Positions 28,001-35,135 of a DNA stretch of 64,000 bases are shown here, in pieces (position 1 is the stretch's first letter; each line of letters opens with the position of its first letter). The notes beneath the pieces are model-generated. The model ran no database searches and was not told the DNA's origin. It saw only the letters and a program-made list of their open reading frames with translations. Position numbers and translations under genes: made by a program. This DNA is from Serratia fonticola (GTDB lineage Bacteria > Pseudomonadota > Gammaproteobacteria > Enterobacterales > Enterobacteriaceae), in NCBI RefSeq assembly GCF_006715025.1, contig NZ_VFMK01000001.1, positions 3,720,001 to 3,784,000 on the forward strand, read 5' to 3'.

Positions 28001-28250
28001 TGCCGGGGCAATCTGGCACCAGGAACGACACGCCGAGGATGATTGACCAGATTTCCAGGCCGAAATCGTTGGCAGTTCGGATGTCGAAAACGTCGCGATA
28101 CCAGTTATCCCAGAACTCGGCCTGCTCCTTTTTGTACCATTCGTTTTTTTGTGAAATAAGAGACTTAACTGATTCAGCGTTATCGTACTGCCATATGATA
28201 CTACGAAGCAGGTCAACACTGGTTTCAACCTCTGGTATTCTTGTTGACAT
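25035..28250 (-). CDS. DUF2612-like baseplate protein fused to about 22 BspA-like leucine-rich repeats
   Basis: Residues 1 to about 200 resemble the phage DUF2612 baseplate component that follows baseplate J in contractile tails. Residues 205-300 form a beta-rich Ig-like segment and about 300-400 a PKD/WGDG-like segment (VDYGDGIDSKDF). Residues about 407-997 are about 22 tandem repeats of 26-27 residues with pattern LPxGLFxxCxxxTSFxxAFxGCxSL, the BspA/DUF285 type of leucine-rich repeat. The tail ends PVAWGGGGA. The repeat DNA is more AT-rich than the N-terminal part. I infer a receptor- or surface-binding structure built onto the baseplate. The whole is 1071 residues. Confidence 0.85.
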   Translation of the reverse strand: MSTRIPEVETSVDLLRSIIWQYDNAESVKSLISQKNEWYKKEQAEFWDNWYRDVFDIRTANDFGLEIWSIILGVSFLVPDCPGKVLTTEQKRLICRLRYYQLISRCTIPEVNAITMNLFATKEGKAYALDPLDMSYIMYVFTEQPTSAVALILAKYDLLPRPATVGLKYRVIRNIPFGFGPHYQNFENAGFWDGGELINYAWSINLSFDDSTGTLSGVINSSDSAIDLSGVDVTLFYTNSATGRIFTRDVSTVAGGIFTDTVPDSDKYTVVAKAQIFTPICTTDNVESRPLEFRHIVSGAQFVMRFDSPSRPLFYVNMSEDFTVDYGDGIDSKDFTMTEINGGYGLVYATRNLTVGEEYTITVKRSDTMRFFVASGTTTYTFNTLREIIRVSGNRTSMTAFATNNTGLYSIRKGAFDYLPNATWFETAFMGCTSLVSLPAGLFDHCTEITSFYRTWRDCTNLTLLPVGLFKNCSLASTFQEAFFGCTSLISLPEGLFSGLANVKTYQYAFYQCTALTALPDNLFADNDKCTSFYGAFQSCSELKIIGNGVFKNCKAVTSFYYCFSGCTKLTMMPKDLFVDCISATTFQGAFYNCKSLVEIPSGVFSNIGGGMFQQTFFGCSGLQTIPDNLFKGLSNATNFDSTFYGCLSIKTIGNSVFKGCSSVTTFNQVFYGCSSLVTVGDNIFSGCTSVTTFANAFYSCSSLTYMPLFTDCNKVTTFSRCFYRCLSLKEVTPYAFENKKLVSTFASVFQSCIELKTVPNGVFNGCSNNTSFQYAFQGCTGLLSLSGDMFEGCTKVSDIQYLFDGCSALSSLPSNLFNSFTGAISSVVSAFGSCTSLTELPKGLFDNCAGITALTSMFLLSSNLRALPDGLFKHCKKLTTVSGVFANCDIREIPVDTFANCTLIAYFDSAFNGCRNLMGIPEDLFKDNINAITFSSVFTETGITYIPSGLFRNNAKATNFSYAFSSCPDLVKVGDGLFNGTSVTLLIQTFRAANKLDSNINSIFNLPSYPTITNTSNMFSYGYLVAGSGLQLIGALPSVTAANNKGGTFTQAYALSDYNLIPVAWGGGGA
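25260..27030 (-). repeat. DNA encoding the leucine-rich repeat array
   Basis: About 1.77 kb of protein-level tandem repeats, each about 80 bases. The DNA copies are diverged, so the array is old or diversified rather than recently amplified. Conserved positions are Cys, Phe, Leu and Pro in register. Confidence 0.85.
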
Positions 28251-28585
28251 AGGGTTATACCTAACGTTAGGTTTTTTGATGGGGATAACACAATACGGAA
28301 GCTGATTTTTATACCTTTTCTTTTTTACTGTATCGGCGTAAAAACGCTTCAGATGTATATATCTTCGATAGGTTAGAATTAAATCAAGAAATAAAAACCG
28401 GAAAAAAGCACCTTACTGAGATAATACACATTCCATTAATACTTTAAAAAGCATGAAGTCAATGTGATAAGAAAACCCAAAAAATAGAAATATATTTTTA
28501 TTACACCCGTACGGTATACAATCAAAAGGTTTTTTTTCTCAAAGTGCCATATTCGCAATGCGTTTTTAGTAATATCGCTGAAGAA
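28251..28585. promoter_or_regulatory. 335-base noncoding gap inside the tail operon
   Basis: The rest of the tail operon is packed with overlaps, yet this AT-rich stretch between the J-like gene and the DUF2612-LRR gene has no supported gene. The perfect palindrome ACCTAACGTTAGGT at 28259-28272 lies 9 bases upstream of the next start codon and would overlap its ribosome site. A separate promoter or post-transcriptional control of the LRR/fibre module is plausible. Confidence 0.5.
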
Positions 28586-29767
28586 TTATGACTCAACGGT
28601 TACGGTGATATTTTCAGCCTTTATTGATGGGATTTCGTTTTTCGCAATGATGACCTGATTTGCAGTGAGTGGATCACCGATTCTGCCCACCAACAGGCTT
28701 TTAACAAAAATATCAGTCCGGTAGAGATTTATTGCTCCCGCCAGCTCAAACGGGCTGACATCCCCGCCAACGATAAACCCACGCTCACCGTCGAGCTCGC
28801 CATTGGCATACTGCAGGATCGCCGCTTTCACCTGGTCAGCGGTTCCATTTTTTACCGTCACGTTGATTTTAATCGGTACATCGGCTGGTCGATCGAACAG
28901 AACGGTGTAAGGGATTTCCGCATTAGGCTCTATTACCGTTACGGATACTGCGCCATTCCACGCGGCCCCGTCCGTTTTATTCTTCAGCAACGACATGGCG
29001 ATATCCGCGTCAGTGCCACCATATACGCAGGCCCACACGCTATGGGGCTTCATGTAGATGCCGTTAATCGTTTCGAAATTGTGGCTGATGTTCTCCAGAA
29101 ATGAGAGCGATTTAACTCCAGGAACGCCATACAGACTGCTTATCTGAGCTTCTACAGTAGAGATCCCCTGATTGGCCAGGCGTTCTTGTCGCTCAAGACG
29201 TAGCGATACATCACTTTGCTCGGCTTCTCCAGGAATGGCCGCACTGCTGTTATACACCGTTTCCCACCCCAGCACGGCATCAACAACAGCAATCAGCTCA
29301 CCAGGCATGCAGGTTACCGGCCCGGTTTCCGTGGCAACAAAATCCACTGTTGCCCTGCCAGCACTGTTCAGCGTTACGACGCTGGCCGTAGCAAACACAT
29401 CGCCTGTACGACTGCGAGCCCGCGATCCCTGCGCAATCTGTGTCAGTGGGATACCGGTCACTTCGACACCAGGAATAACAGAATAGCTTGCCGGAGCCCG
29501 GTCAATCCCGAGAAAAGCAGAAATCGCCTCAAGGAAAAGGCCAGTGGCAAGGTTTGGGTTAATCTGATTTGCCAATTGCGCATTATTTCTTGCAACCGCA
29601 ACGCGTGCGTCAGTCTCGGCGCTAATCAAGCGCCCTTGCGGGGTATTGGGTGCCGTTGACATCCGTTCCCCTAACGCATTTTTAAACTCCTGCTCTACTT
29701 CGGTCTTTATGTCCGCCGTATCGGGGACAATAATGCCGTTATCAACGATATAATTATAATCAGCCAT
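28586..29767 (-). CDS. baseplate J-like wedge protein
   Basis: Baseplate J proteins (P2 gpJ, Mu gp47, PBSX XkdT) form the wedge ring of contractile tails. The 393-residue product has the typical N-terminus (PDTADIKTEVEQEFKNALG ... NTPQGRLISAETD) and the central fold with VPGVKSLSFLENISH. It overlaps the gp25-like gene by 8 bases. Confidence 0.88.
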   Translation of the reverse strand: MADYNYIVDNGIIVPDTADIKTEVEQEFKNALGERMSTAPNTPQGRLISAETDARVAVARNNAQLANQINPNLATGLFLEAISAFLGIDRAPASYSVIPGVEVTGIPLTQIAQGSRARSRTGDVFATASVVTLNSAGRATVDFVATETGPVTCMPGELIAVVDAVLGWETVYNSSAAIPGEAEQSDVSLRLERQERLANQGISTVEAQISSLYGVPGVKSLSFLENISHNFETINGIYMKPHSVWACVYGGTDADIAMSLLKNKTDGAAWNGAVSVTVIEPNAEIPYTVLFDRPADVPIKINVTVKNGTADQVKAAILQYANGELDGERGFIVGGDVSPFELAGAINLYRTDIFVKSLLVGRIGDPLTANQVIIAKNEIPSIKAENITVTVES

Positions 29768-30104
29768 TAATGGTACCTTTTCCCCATTGTGTTTCTATGG
29801 TGGCGTTATAGCCGAACGTGTCGCCCTGTCGAGTCATGGAAAATTGCGTGACCTGCAATACGCCAGGCATAGACATGATGGCGTTCCTGGCCGCAGCCTC
29901 AAACTGAGCGGGTCGATATGAATCCCAGATAATCTCCCGTGTCGGGAGCCCTTCGTCCATCGCGTAAATCATTTCACCACGCTGAGCAAGTACCGCCGTT
30001 TTGCAGTCTTGCAGGCAGGCTTGCAGATCGGTCGCGAGTGACAGATTCCCTGCGTCATCAAGAAAGATATCGTGTTCATCATTGATTGAGATACTGATCG
30101 TCAT
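29760..30104 (-). CDS. gp25/Mu gp46-like baseplate wedge protein
   Basis: The 114-residue protein matches the small gp25-like wedge component, with DIFLDDAGNLSLATDLQACL and the late IETQWGKG segment. It stands between spike and J-like genes, the usual order. It overlaps both neighbours. Confidence 0.82.
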   Translation of the reverse strand: MTISISINDEHDIFLDDAGNLSLATDLQACLQDCKTAVLAQRGEMIYAMDEGLPTREIIWDSYRPAQFEAAARNAIMSMPGVLQVTQFSMTRQGDTFGYNATIETQWGKGTING

Positions 30105-30778
30105 ACTGGGCCTCCGCTCTCATCATTACCACGCTGAACTCCCGCATGCCGGTGATTGGCGCCTACGTCTGTTCCGTTGTGGTGCATACCCTCTGCGTTA
30201 AATACCAAGGTCTGGCCACCGGCAGCAAAGGTAATGCCGTTTTTATCGATGGTGATTGAGGCGCTATCAACCACCAGCCGGATCCGGTCGTCTTTCACCC
30301 CCACCAGCGTTTCACCACTTTTGTTCTGGATAATCACTTCGTTTTCATTTTCGGCAGGCAATGTGTGGCTGGCGAACATATCAGGCACAAAGCGGCCATC
30401 CGAAAACTCATGCATGCGCAACGTGTTGGGTATCGCTTTATCATTGGTCTGCATAAAAAGCGAAATATCACGGTCGCTCGCTTCTATCCAACCCCGGTCT
30501 CCGGCTTTTAACGGGAATGTGATGGCAAATCCGCCTCCACCCAGCGCGAGTACCGGCACGCTGGCAATCGTCGCTCTCTCTACCGGTTCACCTTCGGTGG
30601 TTAACCGGCTGATCAGAGGCTGGACGGTCGCTCGATTAGTTTCACGATCGTAGCCAACCACCACGGCAGGCAGTTGCCCATCTATTCCCTGTAGCATTTT
30701 TTTGAAGGCGAATTCAATGACGCCGGGAAGCGATTGCCGTGATGCCGGATCGCCCGACGTTAAGCTGGTTTCTGCCAT
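30101..30778 (-). CDS. membrane-puncturing baseplate spike (Gp138/gpV-like)
   Basis: The spike sits at the tip of the contractile tube and pierces the target envelope. Starting at ATG 30776-30778 (base overlap with the hub stop) it is 225 residues. The N-terminal OB-type domain reads PAVVVGYDRETNRATVQPLI, followed by a beta-helical part, and the C-terminus carries the His-rich GANHRHAGVQ motif typical of metal-tipped spikes. An in-frame ATG 18 bases upstream is an alternative. Confidence 0.85.
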   Translation of the reverse strand: MAETSLTSGDPASRQSLPGVIEFAFKKMLQGIDGQLPAVVVGYDRETNRATVQPLISRLTTEGEPVERATIASVPVLALGGGGFAITFPLKAGDRGWIEASDRDISLFMQTNDKAIPNTLRMHEFSDGRFVPDMFASHTLPAENENEVIIQNKSGETLVGVKDDRIRLVVDSASITIDKNGITFAAGGQTLVFNAEGMHHNGTDVGANHRHAGVQRGNDESGGPV

Positions 30779-31599
30779 TATCTCACCCTCCGGCATTCAG
30801 CAACGTTATAAAACGGAGTATCCCGGTTGCTGATGTCATAACTGAGTTTAAAAATAACGAAAGTGCCATTGGCTGCCGGGTTCAAGTCGCTTTCAATGGT
30901 CAGCTTTCCTCCCGGACGGCTTTCGGGATCAAGCAGGTATTTCACTTTTACGCCCTCTTCCGTGACTTCAGGCATGCCGATCATTCCGGTATTCTTATTC
31001 AACGTTGTCGCGGCATTGGTCAACGGTGTATCGGCGTTTTTCACTACCAGCCGGTCATCGTCCACATAGACGTTATAATTGCCGGCCTCTGCCAGTTTAT
31101 CGACCTGCTTCAACTTGGCCCCGGTATAGCTGTAATTGCTGATATTTTTATCCGATGCCTGGAAATCCAACGTCAAATCCATACTCTTGGCCGTATCTGC
31201 CGCAACCTTTTCTAATGGGACTGTCGCCGCATACCCGGTACTGAGAATATCAGTCATAAAAAAGGAGCCGGTTCGCGCTTTGATGGTCAAACCAATATCA
31301 GGCGGCTGGCTGGGTGAACTCTGAGTAATGTCCCCCTCAAACACTTTGAACGTGCCATAGCTCTGGCGCCCTGCATACAAAATGATTTTCTTGCGACGGC
31401 GTGGACGATTAAGCGGCGAGGTTTCTTTTATCAGATAATCCCGGACAGATTTCTTCAGATTGGTGATAGTCACGGTAAATTCATTTTGCAACGTATTGGC
31501 TGTTTTAGTTCCCGTTGCCGAAATTAAAAGATCGGAATAGATGTTTAATTTCCCGTCAACCTCAATGGCGACAGTGACGATCCTTGGATCAAATTCCAC
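30778..31599 (-). CDS. baseplate hub protein (gp27/gpD-like)
   Basis: The 273-residue protein lies between the plug-like and spike genes, where the hub that joins tube to spike is encoded. It begins MEFDPRIVTVAIEVDGKLNI and has the beta-rich hub pattern (ATGTKTANTLQNEFTVTITN ... YAGRQSYGTFKVFEGDITQ). Assignment rests on gene order and fold pattern. Confidence 0.75.
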   Translation of the reverse strand: MEFDPRIVTVAIEVDGKLNIYSDLLISATGTKTANTLQNEFTVTITNLKKSVRDYLIKETSPLNRPRRRKKIILYAGRQSYGTFKVFEGDITQSSPSQPPDIGLTIKARTGSFFMTDILSTGYAATVPLEKVAADTAKSMDLTLDFQASDKNISNYSYTGAKLKQVDKLAEAGNYNVYVDDDRLVVKNADTPLTNAATTLNKNTGMIGMPEVTEEGVKVKYLLDPESRPGGKLTIESDLNPAANGTFVIFKLSYDISNRDTPFYNVAECRRVR

Positions 31600-31601
31600 A
31601 T

Positions 31602-31898
31602 TTACACCTCGTCAGAATAGTACAATACATGATCGCTACCGAATTTTTGGCAGTTCGGATACTCATCGTTAACCGTTAAAAAATAAAAATTCCCCAACCC
31701 CATTTCCAAATGCTTAGGCAAAAAAAACATTTGCGGAACACAACGAATCCCTCGTATTAGATTTATATTATCTCGGGTAATAGAGATACTCATGAGATCA
31801 TCACTAATTGTTTTTAACTCAATTTCATAGCGGTGATCTTGTAACCTTATCGTTAAGCTCTGGTTTGGCAGTTTTTCTAGCGGGATATTCTGTATCAT
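31602..31898 (-). CDS. baseplate plug-like protein
   Basis: The product is 98 residues from ATG 31896-31898, overlapping the upstream stop. Its pattern (IPLEKLPNQSLTIRLQDHRY ... GLGNFYFLTVNDEYPN) resembles small plug-type baseplate proteins found in cyanophage-like and related contractile tails. An upstream ATG at 31916 would add six residues. Confidence 0.6.
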   Translation of the reverse strand: MIQNIPLEKLPNQSLTIRLQDHRYEIELKTISDDLMSISITRDNINLIRGIRCVPQMFFLPKHLEMGLGNFYFLTVNDEYPNCQKFGSDHVLYYSDEV

Positions 31899-31899
31899 A

Positions 31900-32454
31900 T
31901 TATTTCCCCCAGGCATTACTTAATTTTTTTGCGCCCTGCCCCTTAATTCCACTCATATTTAACGCAATAGTTTTAATCTGCGCTGGCGGTTGCGGCTGTT
32001 GTTCCCCACGCTCCACCGTACAGGTATCCTTTGGAGATTTCACCTTTACTGGCGGCAATGCCTGATATTGCGTAGTGATGATCCGCGCTTCTTTCAAACT
32101 CAGCGTAATAGCAATGGCGTCGCTCTGATCCGGCGTTTCTTCATGAGGCATGGCTTGAAGCGCCATGCGTGAATAAATGCCCGTAGCCAGATGCACGGTA
32201 TATAACTCTTCACCACGAAATGCCTGCCGGAGGCAGTTATAACTGTCTTTGTAGCTTTCCGCTGGCAAAAAGACCACCAGCTCAATACCCACAGGCAGGA
32301 TCACACGGTGATCGGCAATGGTCGCGCCATCCTCCATTGGATGCTCCATCAACTTGGCTTCTTCGCGAACGGAAGCTTTCATGCTGATGGCATCAGGAAA
32401 GGCAAGGTTAAAATTACCATCATACAAACCATACACTTCCATCGTTTTTTCCAT
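31900..32454 (-). CDS. baseplate/tail-tip protein following the tape measure
   Basis: The 184-residue protein directly follows the tape measure gene (adjacent, 1-base overlap). Position and a beta-rich N-terminus (VYGLYDGNFNLAFPDAISMK) suggest a tail-hub or distal-tail component. The C-terminal 50 residues are Lys/Gln/Pro-rich and may be flexible. I cannot name the family precisely. Confidence 0.55.
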   Translation of the reverse strand: MEKTMEVYGLYDGNFNLAFPDAISMKASVREEAKLMEHPMEDGATIADHRVILPVGIELVVFLPAESYKDSYNCLRQAFRGEELYTVHLATGIYSRMALQAMPHEETPDQSDAIAITLSLKEARIITTQYQALPPVKVKSPKDTCTVERGEQQPQPPAQIKTIALNMSGIKGQGAKKLSNAWGK

Positions 32455-34142
32455 TACGCCCCCATCCCATTATTATTATGGTGATAAACATCATCCAGCG
32501 CCCCAGAAAGACCATTTGCGATCCCTTGTGCATCAACCGCCTGGGTTTGCACCGTGATATTATCGATTCGAATATCAGTTCTTTCCGAAGCCAGAGTTTG
32601 GTTACCGTTGGCAATGCTATTACTGGTCATTGCTGTAATTGGCGAACGATTCATCGCATCAATATCGTTCTGCGCCTGATAAACCAGAGCATTGATGCGC
32701 TGCTGGGCCAAACCGTTTTCGCTTTGTGGATCATCAGAGGTCTTTGCGGCGTTACTGGCCTGATCAACCTCCTTTTTTCCCATCCCAAACCAGCCTTTAA
32801 CCGTTTTCCAGGCATCGCCAATTTTTTGGAATCCTAAAAGTGCAGCCTGAATCACGCCGCCGATAAGCGATTTAAGCACGTTCCAGATAACCATCACACT
32901 TTCGGCAGCACGACCTAAAAAGTCGAAGACCGTATCTCCGGCACCTTCCCATAGCAGGCTATCCAGCAGCGATATCACCGCGGCTTTCAAGATTTCCAGG
33001 TATTGCATCGGATTGGTGAACAGACTCAGCAGCAGGTCTAACAACCTCAATCCTTCTGCTTTCAGACTCTCAAACATGTCCAGCAAAGGCTGGAGTTCTG
33101 CCGTCAGGTTTGCCAGGAATTGCATAGGATCGGTGAATAGCACCAGCAGCGCTTCCCAAAGTGCTAAAACTTCGGCTTTCGACGCCTGGAGGAACTTGTC
33201 CAGTGCAGGGAATTTCTGCGCCAAGCGCCCGGTTACACTATCCCAGCCACGGAAGTACCCGATAACATCAGCAATAACCACCGCTAATGCCGCGATGGCG
33301 GCACCAATGGCCAGTAAAGGCCACGTTGCAGCAAAAGTAGCCGCAGCGGCGCTGATCATGGTTGGAATGTAATACGCTGCCACAATGGCAGCGGCGACCA
33401 TAAACACATCGCCCAGTGGTCCTTTGTTTTCCCTGGCCCACTTGGCAATCGCAACCCACTGGGTTAACAGGAGTTGCATTACAGGAATAAGCAACGTTCC
33501 AATGTCACTTCTCAGGCTATCGAAAGTCATGCTCAATACACGCAGGTCATGGTTGAATTTATCCGCCATTTCAACCTGCTGTTTGGTTACAACCCCCTGG
33601 TCTTTCTGTTTTTTTATCAACTCCTCAACGTTAATCCTGCCCTTACGCAGCAGTTCGATGGTCCCTTCATCCAAACCCAGCATTTTGCCTGCATTCTGAG
33701 CCTGGATACTGTTCATCCCCCCAAGTGCCTTGCTGTAACGTAATAGCGCAGCTTCCGGATCGCGAAAGCGTTGTGCCAGATTACCGAGCGTATTGGTGAA
33801 AACATCAGCATCGCCACCGCTTTCCACAATCGCTTTACGCCAGGCATCCAGGGTGGACACATTGACGTTCATTTGCTCAGCCTGTCTACCGAGTGCGCTG
33901 GTGGATTCGGCGGTATCAAGCGCCAACATCTTGAGCCCTTCGTACGTCGGAACGATACCCAGTACTTTGGCGCCAGCTTTCACCAGGTCAATAAAGGCGG
34001 CACCTAACTTTGCCGCCGTTATATCCGTTTTTTTCAATGAGTCCTCGAGCTCATTGACTTTTTTATTACTGTCAGACAACGCCTTATCCAGCTTTGAGGC
34101 GTCCGCCGCAAATGTGTAATAGTACGCCTCAAGTAGATTCAT
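32454..34142 (-). CDS. tail tape measure protein
   Basis: The tape measure sets tail length and occupies the tube lumen. The 562-residue product is helical at its N-terminus (LDKALSDSNKKVNELEDSLK), has a central hydrophobic region (about residues 245-310) and a Lys/Gln-rich tail. By the general rule of about 0.15 nm per residue it would specify a tail near 85 nm. Its ATG overlaps the stop of the frameshifted chaperone extension (ATGA at 34139-34142). Confidence 0.9.
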   Translation of the reverse strand: MNLLEAYYYTFAADASKLDKALSDSNKKVNELEDSLKKTDITAAKLGAAFIDLVKAGAKVLGIVPTYEGLKMLALDTAESTSALGRQAEQMNVNVSTLDAWRKAIVESGGDADVFTNTLGNLAQRFRDPEAALLRYSKALGGMNSIQAQNAGKMLGLDEGTIELLRKGRINVEELIKKQKDQGVVTKQQVEMADKFNHDLRVLSMTFDSLRSDIGTLLIPVMQLLLTQWVAIAKWARENKGPLGDVFMVAAAIVAAYYIPTMISAAAATFAATWPLLAIGAAIAALAVVIADVIGYFRGWDSVTGRLAQKFPALDKFLQASKAEVLALWEALLVLFTDPMQFLANLTAELQPLLDMFESLKAEGLRLLDLLLSLFTNPMQYLEILKAAVISLLDSLLWEGAGDTVFDFLGRAAESVMVIWNVLKSLIGGVIQAALLGFQKIGDAWKTVKGWFGMGKKEVDQASNAAKTSDDPQSENGLAQQRINALVYQAQNDIDAMNRSPITAMTSNSIANGNQTLASERTDIRIDNITVQTQAVDAQGIANGLSGALDDVYHHNNNGMGA

Positions 34143-34680
34143 CTTGATGTCCTTTGCGCATGTTCTACGGCCAGCATTTCGTTATAACGCTGCACCGCGA
34201 TGATCTCGAAAAGATTTAAAGCTTCTTCGAGCGTGTAGTTTTCTTTGAGTTCTCTGAGGCTGGCGCGTCCTTCCCCGATGATGGCCGCAATAAATCCGTC
34301 AACGTTTGGGTAACCGATTGTTTGAGCTTTCCCGTTAATCCGGTTAAGAAACCCAAGGCTGCGCCGTTCCTGAAAAAACTGCAGTTATATTCCATCATCG
34401 CCCACTCCAGCTTCAGGAGCGTTTCAAAATCGGGAACATGGTTATTCACCAACTCTTTCGTGGTCAGTTGTAACTGACCACTGTCTGTCGGAACCGCTAC
34501 ATAGGCCATCATCTTCAACATCAGCGCTTCGTTGGTTTTATAGTCCCCCATTTTCGGCGCGGCACTTGTCGGATACTGAGTAACGATCTCCCGGCCTGCA
34601 ATGGCCGGGAACTTACTCAGGATGTAGGTTTTACTCCCGCCGTCTGGCAGCGGGATGTCTTTTTCAATGGGTTCCAGCAT
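34139..34680 (-). CDS. tail assembly chaperone, -1 frameshift product (G-T type)
   Basis: A -1 shift at GGGAAAG joins the first 118 codons of the gene starting at 34680 to a 62-codon extension (AQTIGYPNVDGFIAAIIGEG ... LAVEHAQRTSR) ending at 34139. The 180-residue fusion corresponds to lambda gpG-T, needed to load the tube protein on the tape measure. The extension has natural composition and its stop overlaps the tape measure start, as expected for a used frame. Confidence 0.85.
34216..34680 (-). CDS. tail assembly chaperone, unshifted form (G type)
   Basis: The 154-residue frame-0 product begins MLEPIEKDIPLPDGGSKTYI and lies between tube and tape measure genes, the standard position of tail chaperones. 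Its last 36 residues beyond the slip site are low-complexity Lys/Ser/Thr, unlike the shifted frame, as in other G proteins. Confidence 0.85.
   Translation of the reverse strand: MLEPIEKDIPLPDGGSKTYILSKFPAIAGREIVTQYPTSAAPKMGDYKTNEALMLKMMAYVAVPTDSGQLQLTTKELVNNHVPDFETLLKLEWAMMEYNCSFFRNGAALGFLTGLTGKLKQSVTQTLTDLLRPSSGKDAPASENSKKTTRSKKL
34327..34333 (-). promoter_or_regulatory. programmed -1 ribosomal frameshift heptamer GGGAAAG
   Basis: In frame 0 the codons are ACG GGA AAG, so the heptamer is G GGA AAG, identical to the lambda G/T slip site. Slippage gives GGG AAA then GCT. Position between tube and tape measure genes and the conserved second frame make this a functional site. Confidence 0.88.
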
Positions 34681-35123
34681 TATGCGCCTACCTGGTTTTC
34701 AAACTTGAAAATGTAAGGTTTTGACTTCATACGCCCCGCACTGGCGACACCGTTACCCAGGATGGCATCGGTAAGCACACCGTTTGACAATGTACGACTG
34801 GTGCCATCTGGATAGGTAAAGGTGATAGTGATCTTGTCATGTGCGCTGACCTTGCCTTTAGCGGCACGGTTGGCTTCTGCCAACACAGAAAGATTTTTGT
34901 CATCATCACTGTTAGGAATGACGTTAAGCGTGATCACCAGTGGTTGCGCGACGGACCAATGAACCAAATCGCCATTCAATCCAATACCCACATCACTGAG
35001 CTGCTGAGAAGGGGTATCAAGCGGATCGGCATCATCGGCAAACTGCGTGACATTGAAGCCAGATGGGAACGTGGTTGAAGCACAAATGTTCGCGACTAAA
35101 CCAAAACCAGAAATATTATTCAT
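34680..35123 (-). CDS. tail tube protein
   Basis: The 147-residue protein follows the sheath gene and precedes the chaperone, the normal place for the tube. It is beta-rich (VHWSVAQPLVITLNVIPNSD ... DKITITFTYPDGTSRTLSNG) and has the size of contractile-tail tube subunits. The stop overlaps the chaperone start by one base. Confidence 0.82.
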   Translation of the reverse strand: MNNISGFGLVANICASTTFPSGFNVTQFADDADPLDTPSQQLSDVGIGLNGDLVHWSVAQPLVITLNVIPNSDDDKNLSVLAEANRAAKGKVSAHDKITITFTYPDGTSRTLSNGVLTDAILGNGVASAGRMKSKPYIFKFENQVGA

Positions 35124-35135
35124 TGTGTTGCTCCA

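Noticed and set aside
30156..30653. 165-codon plus-strand frame opposite the spike gene
   Set aside because: Shadow frame; the minus-strand spike has clear domains and operon coupling.
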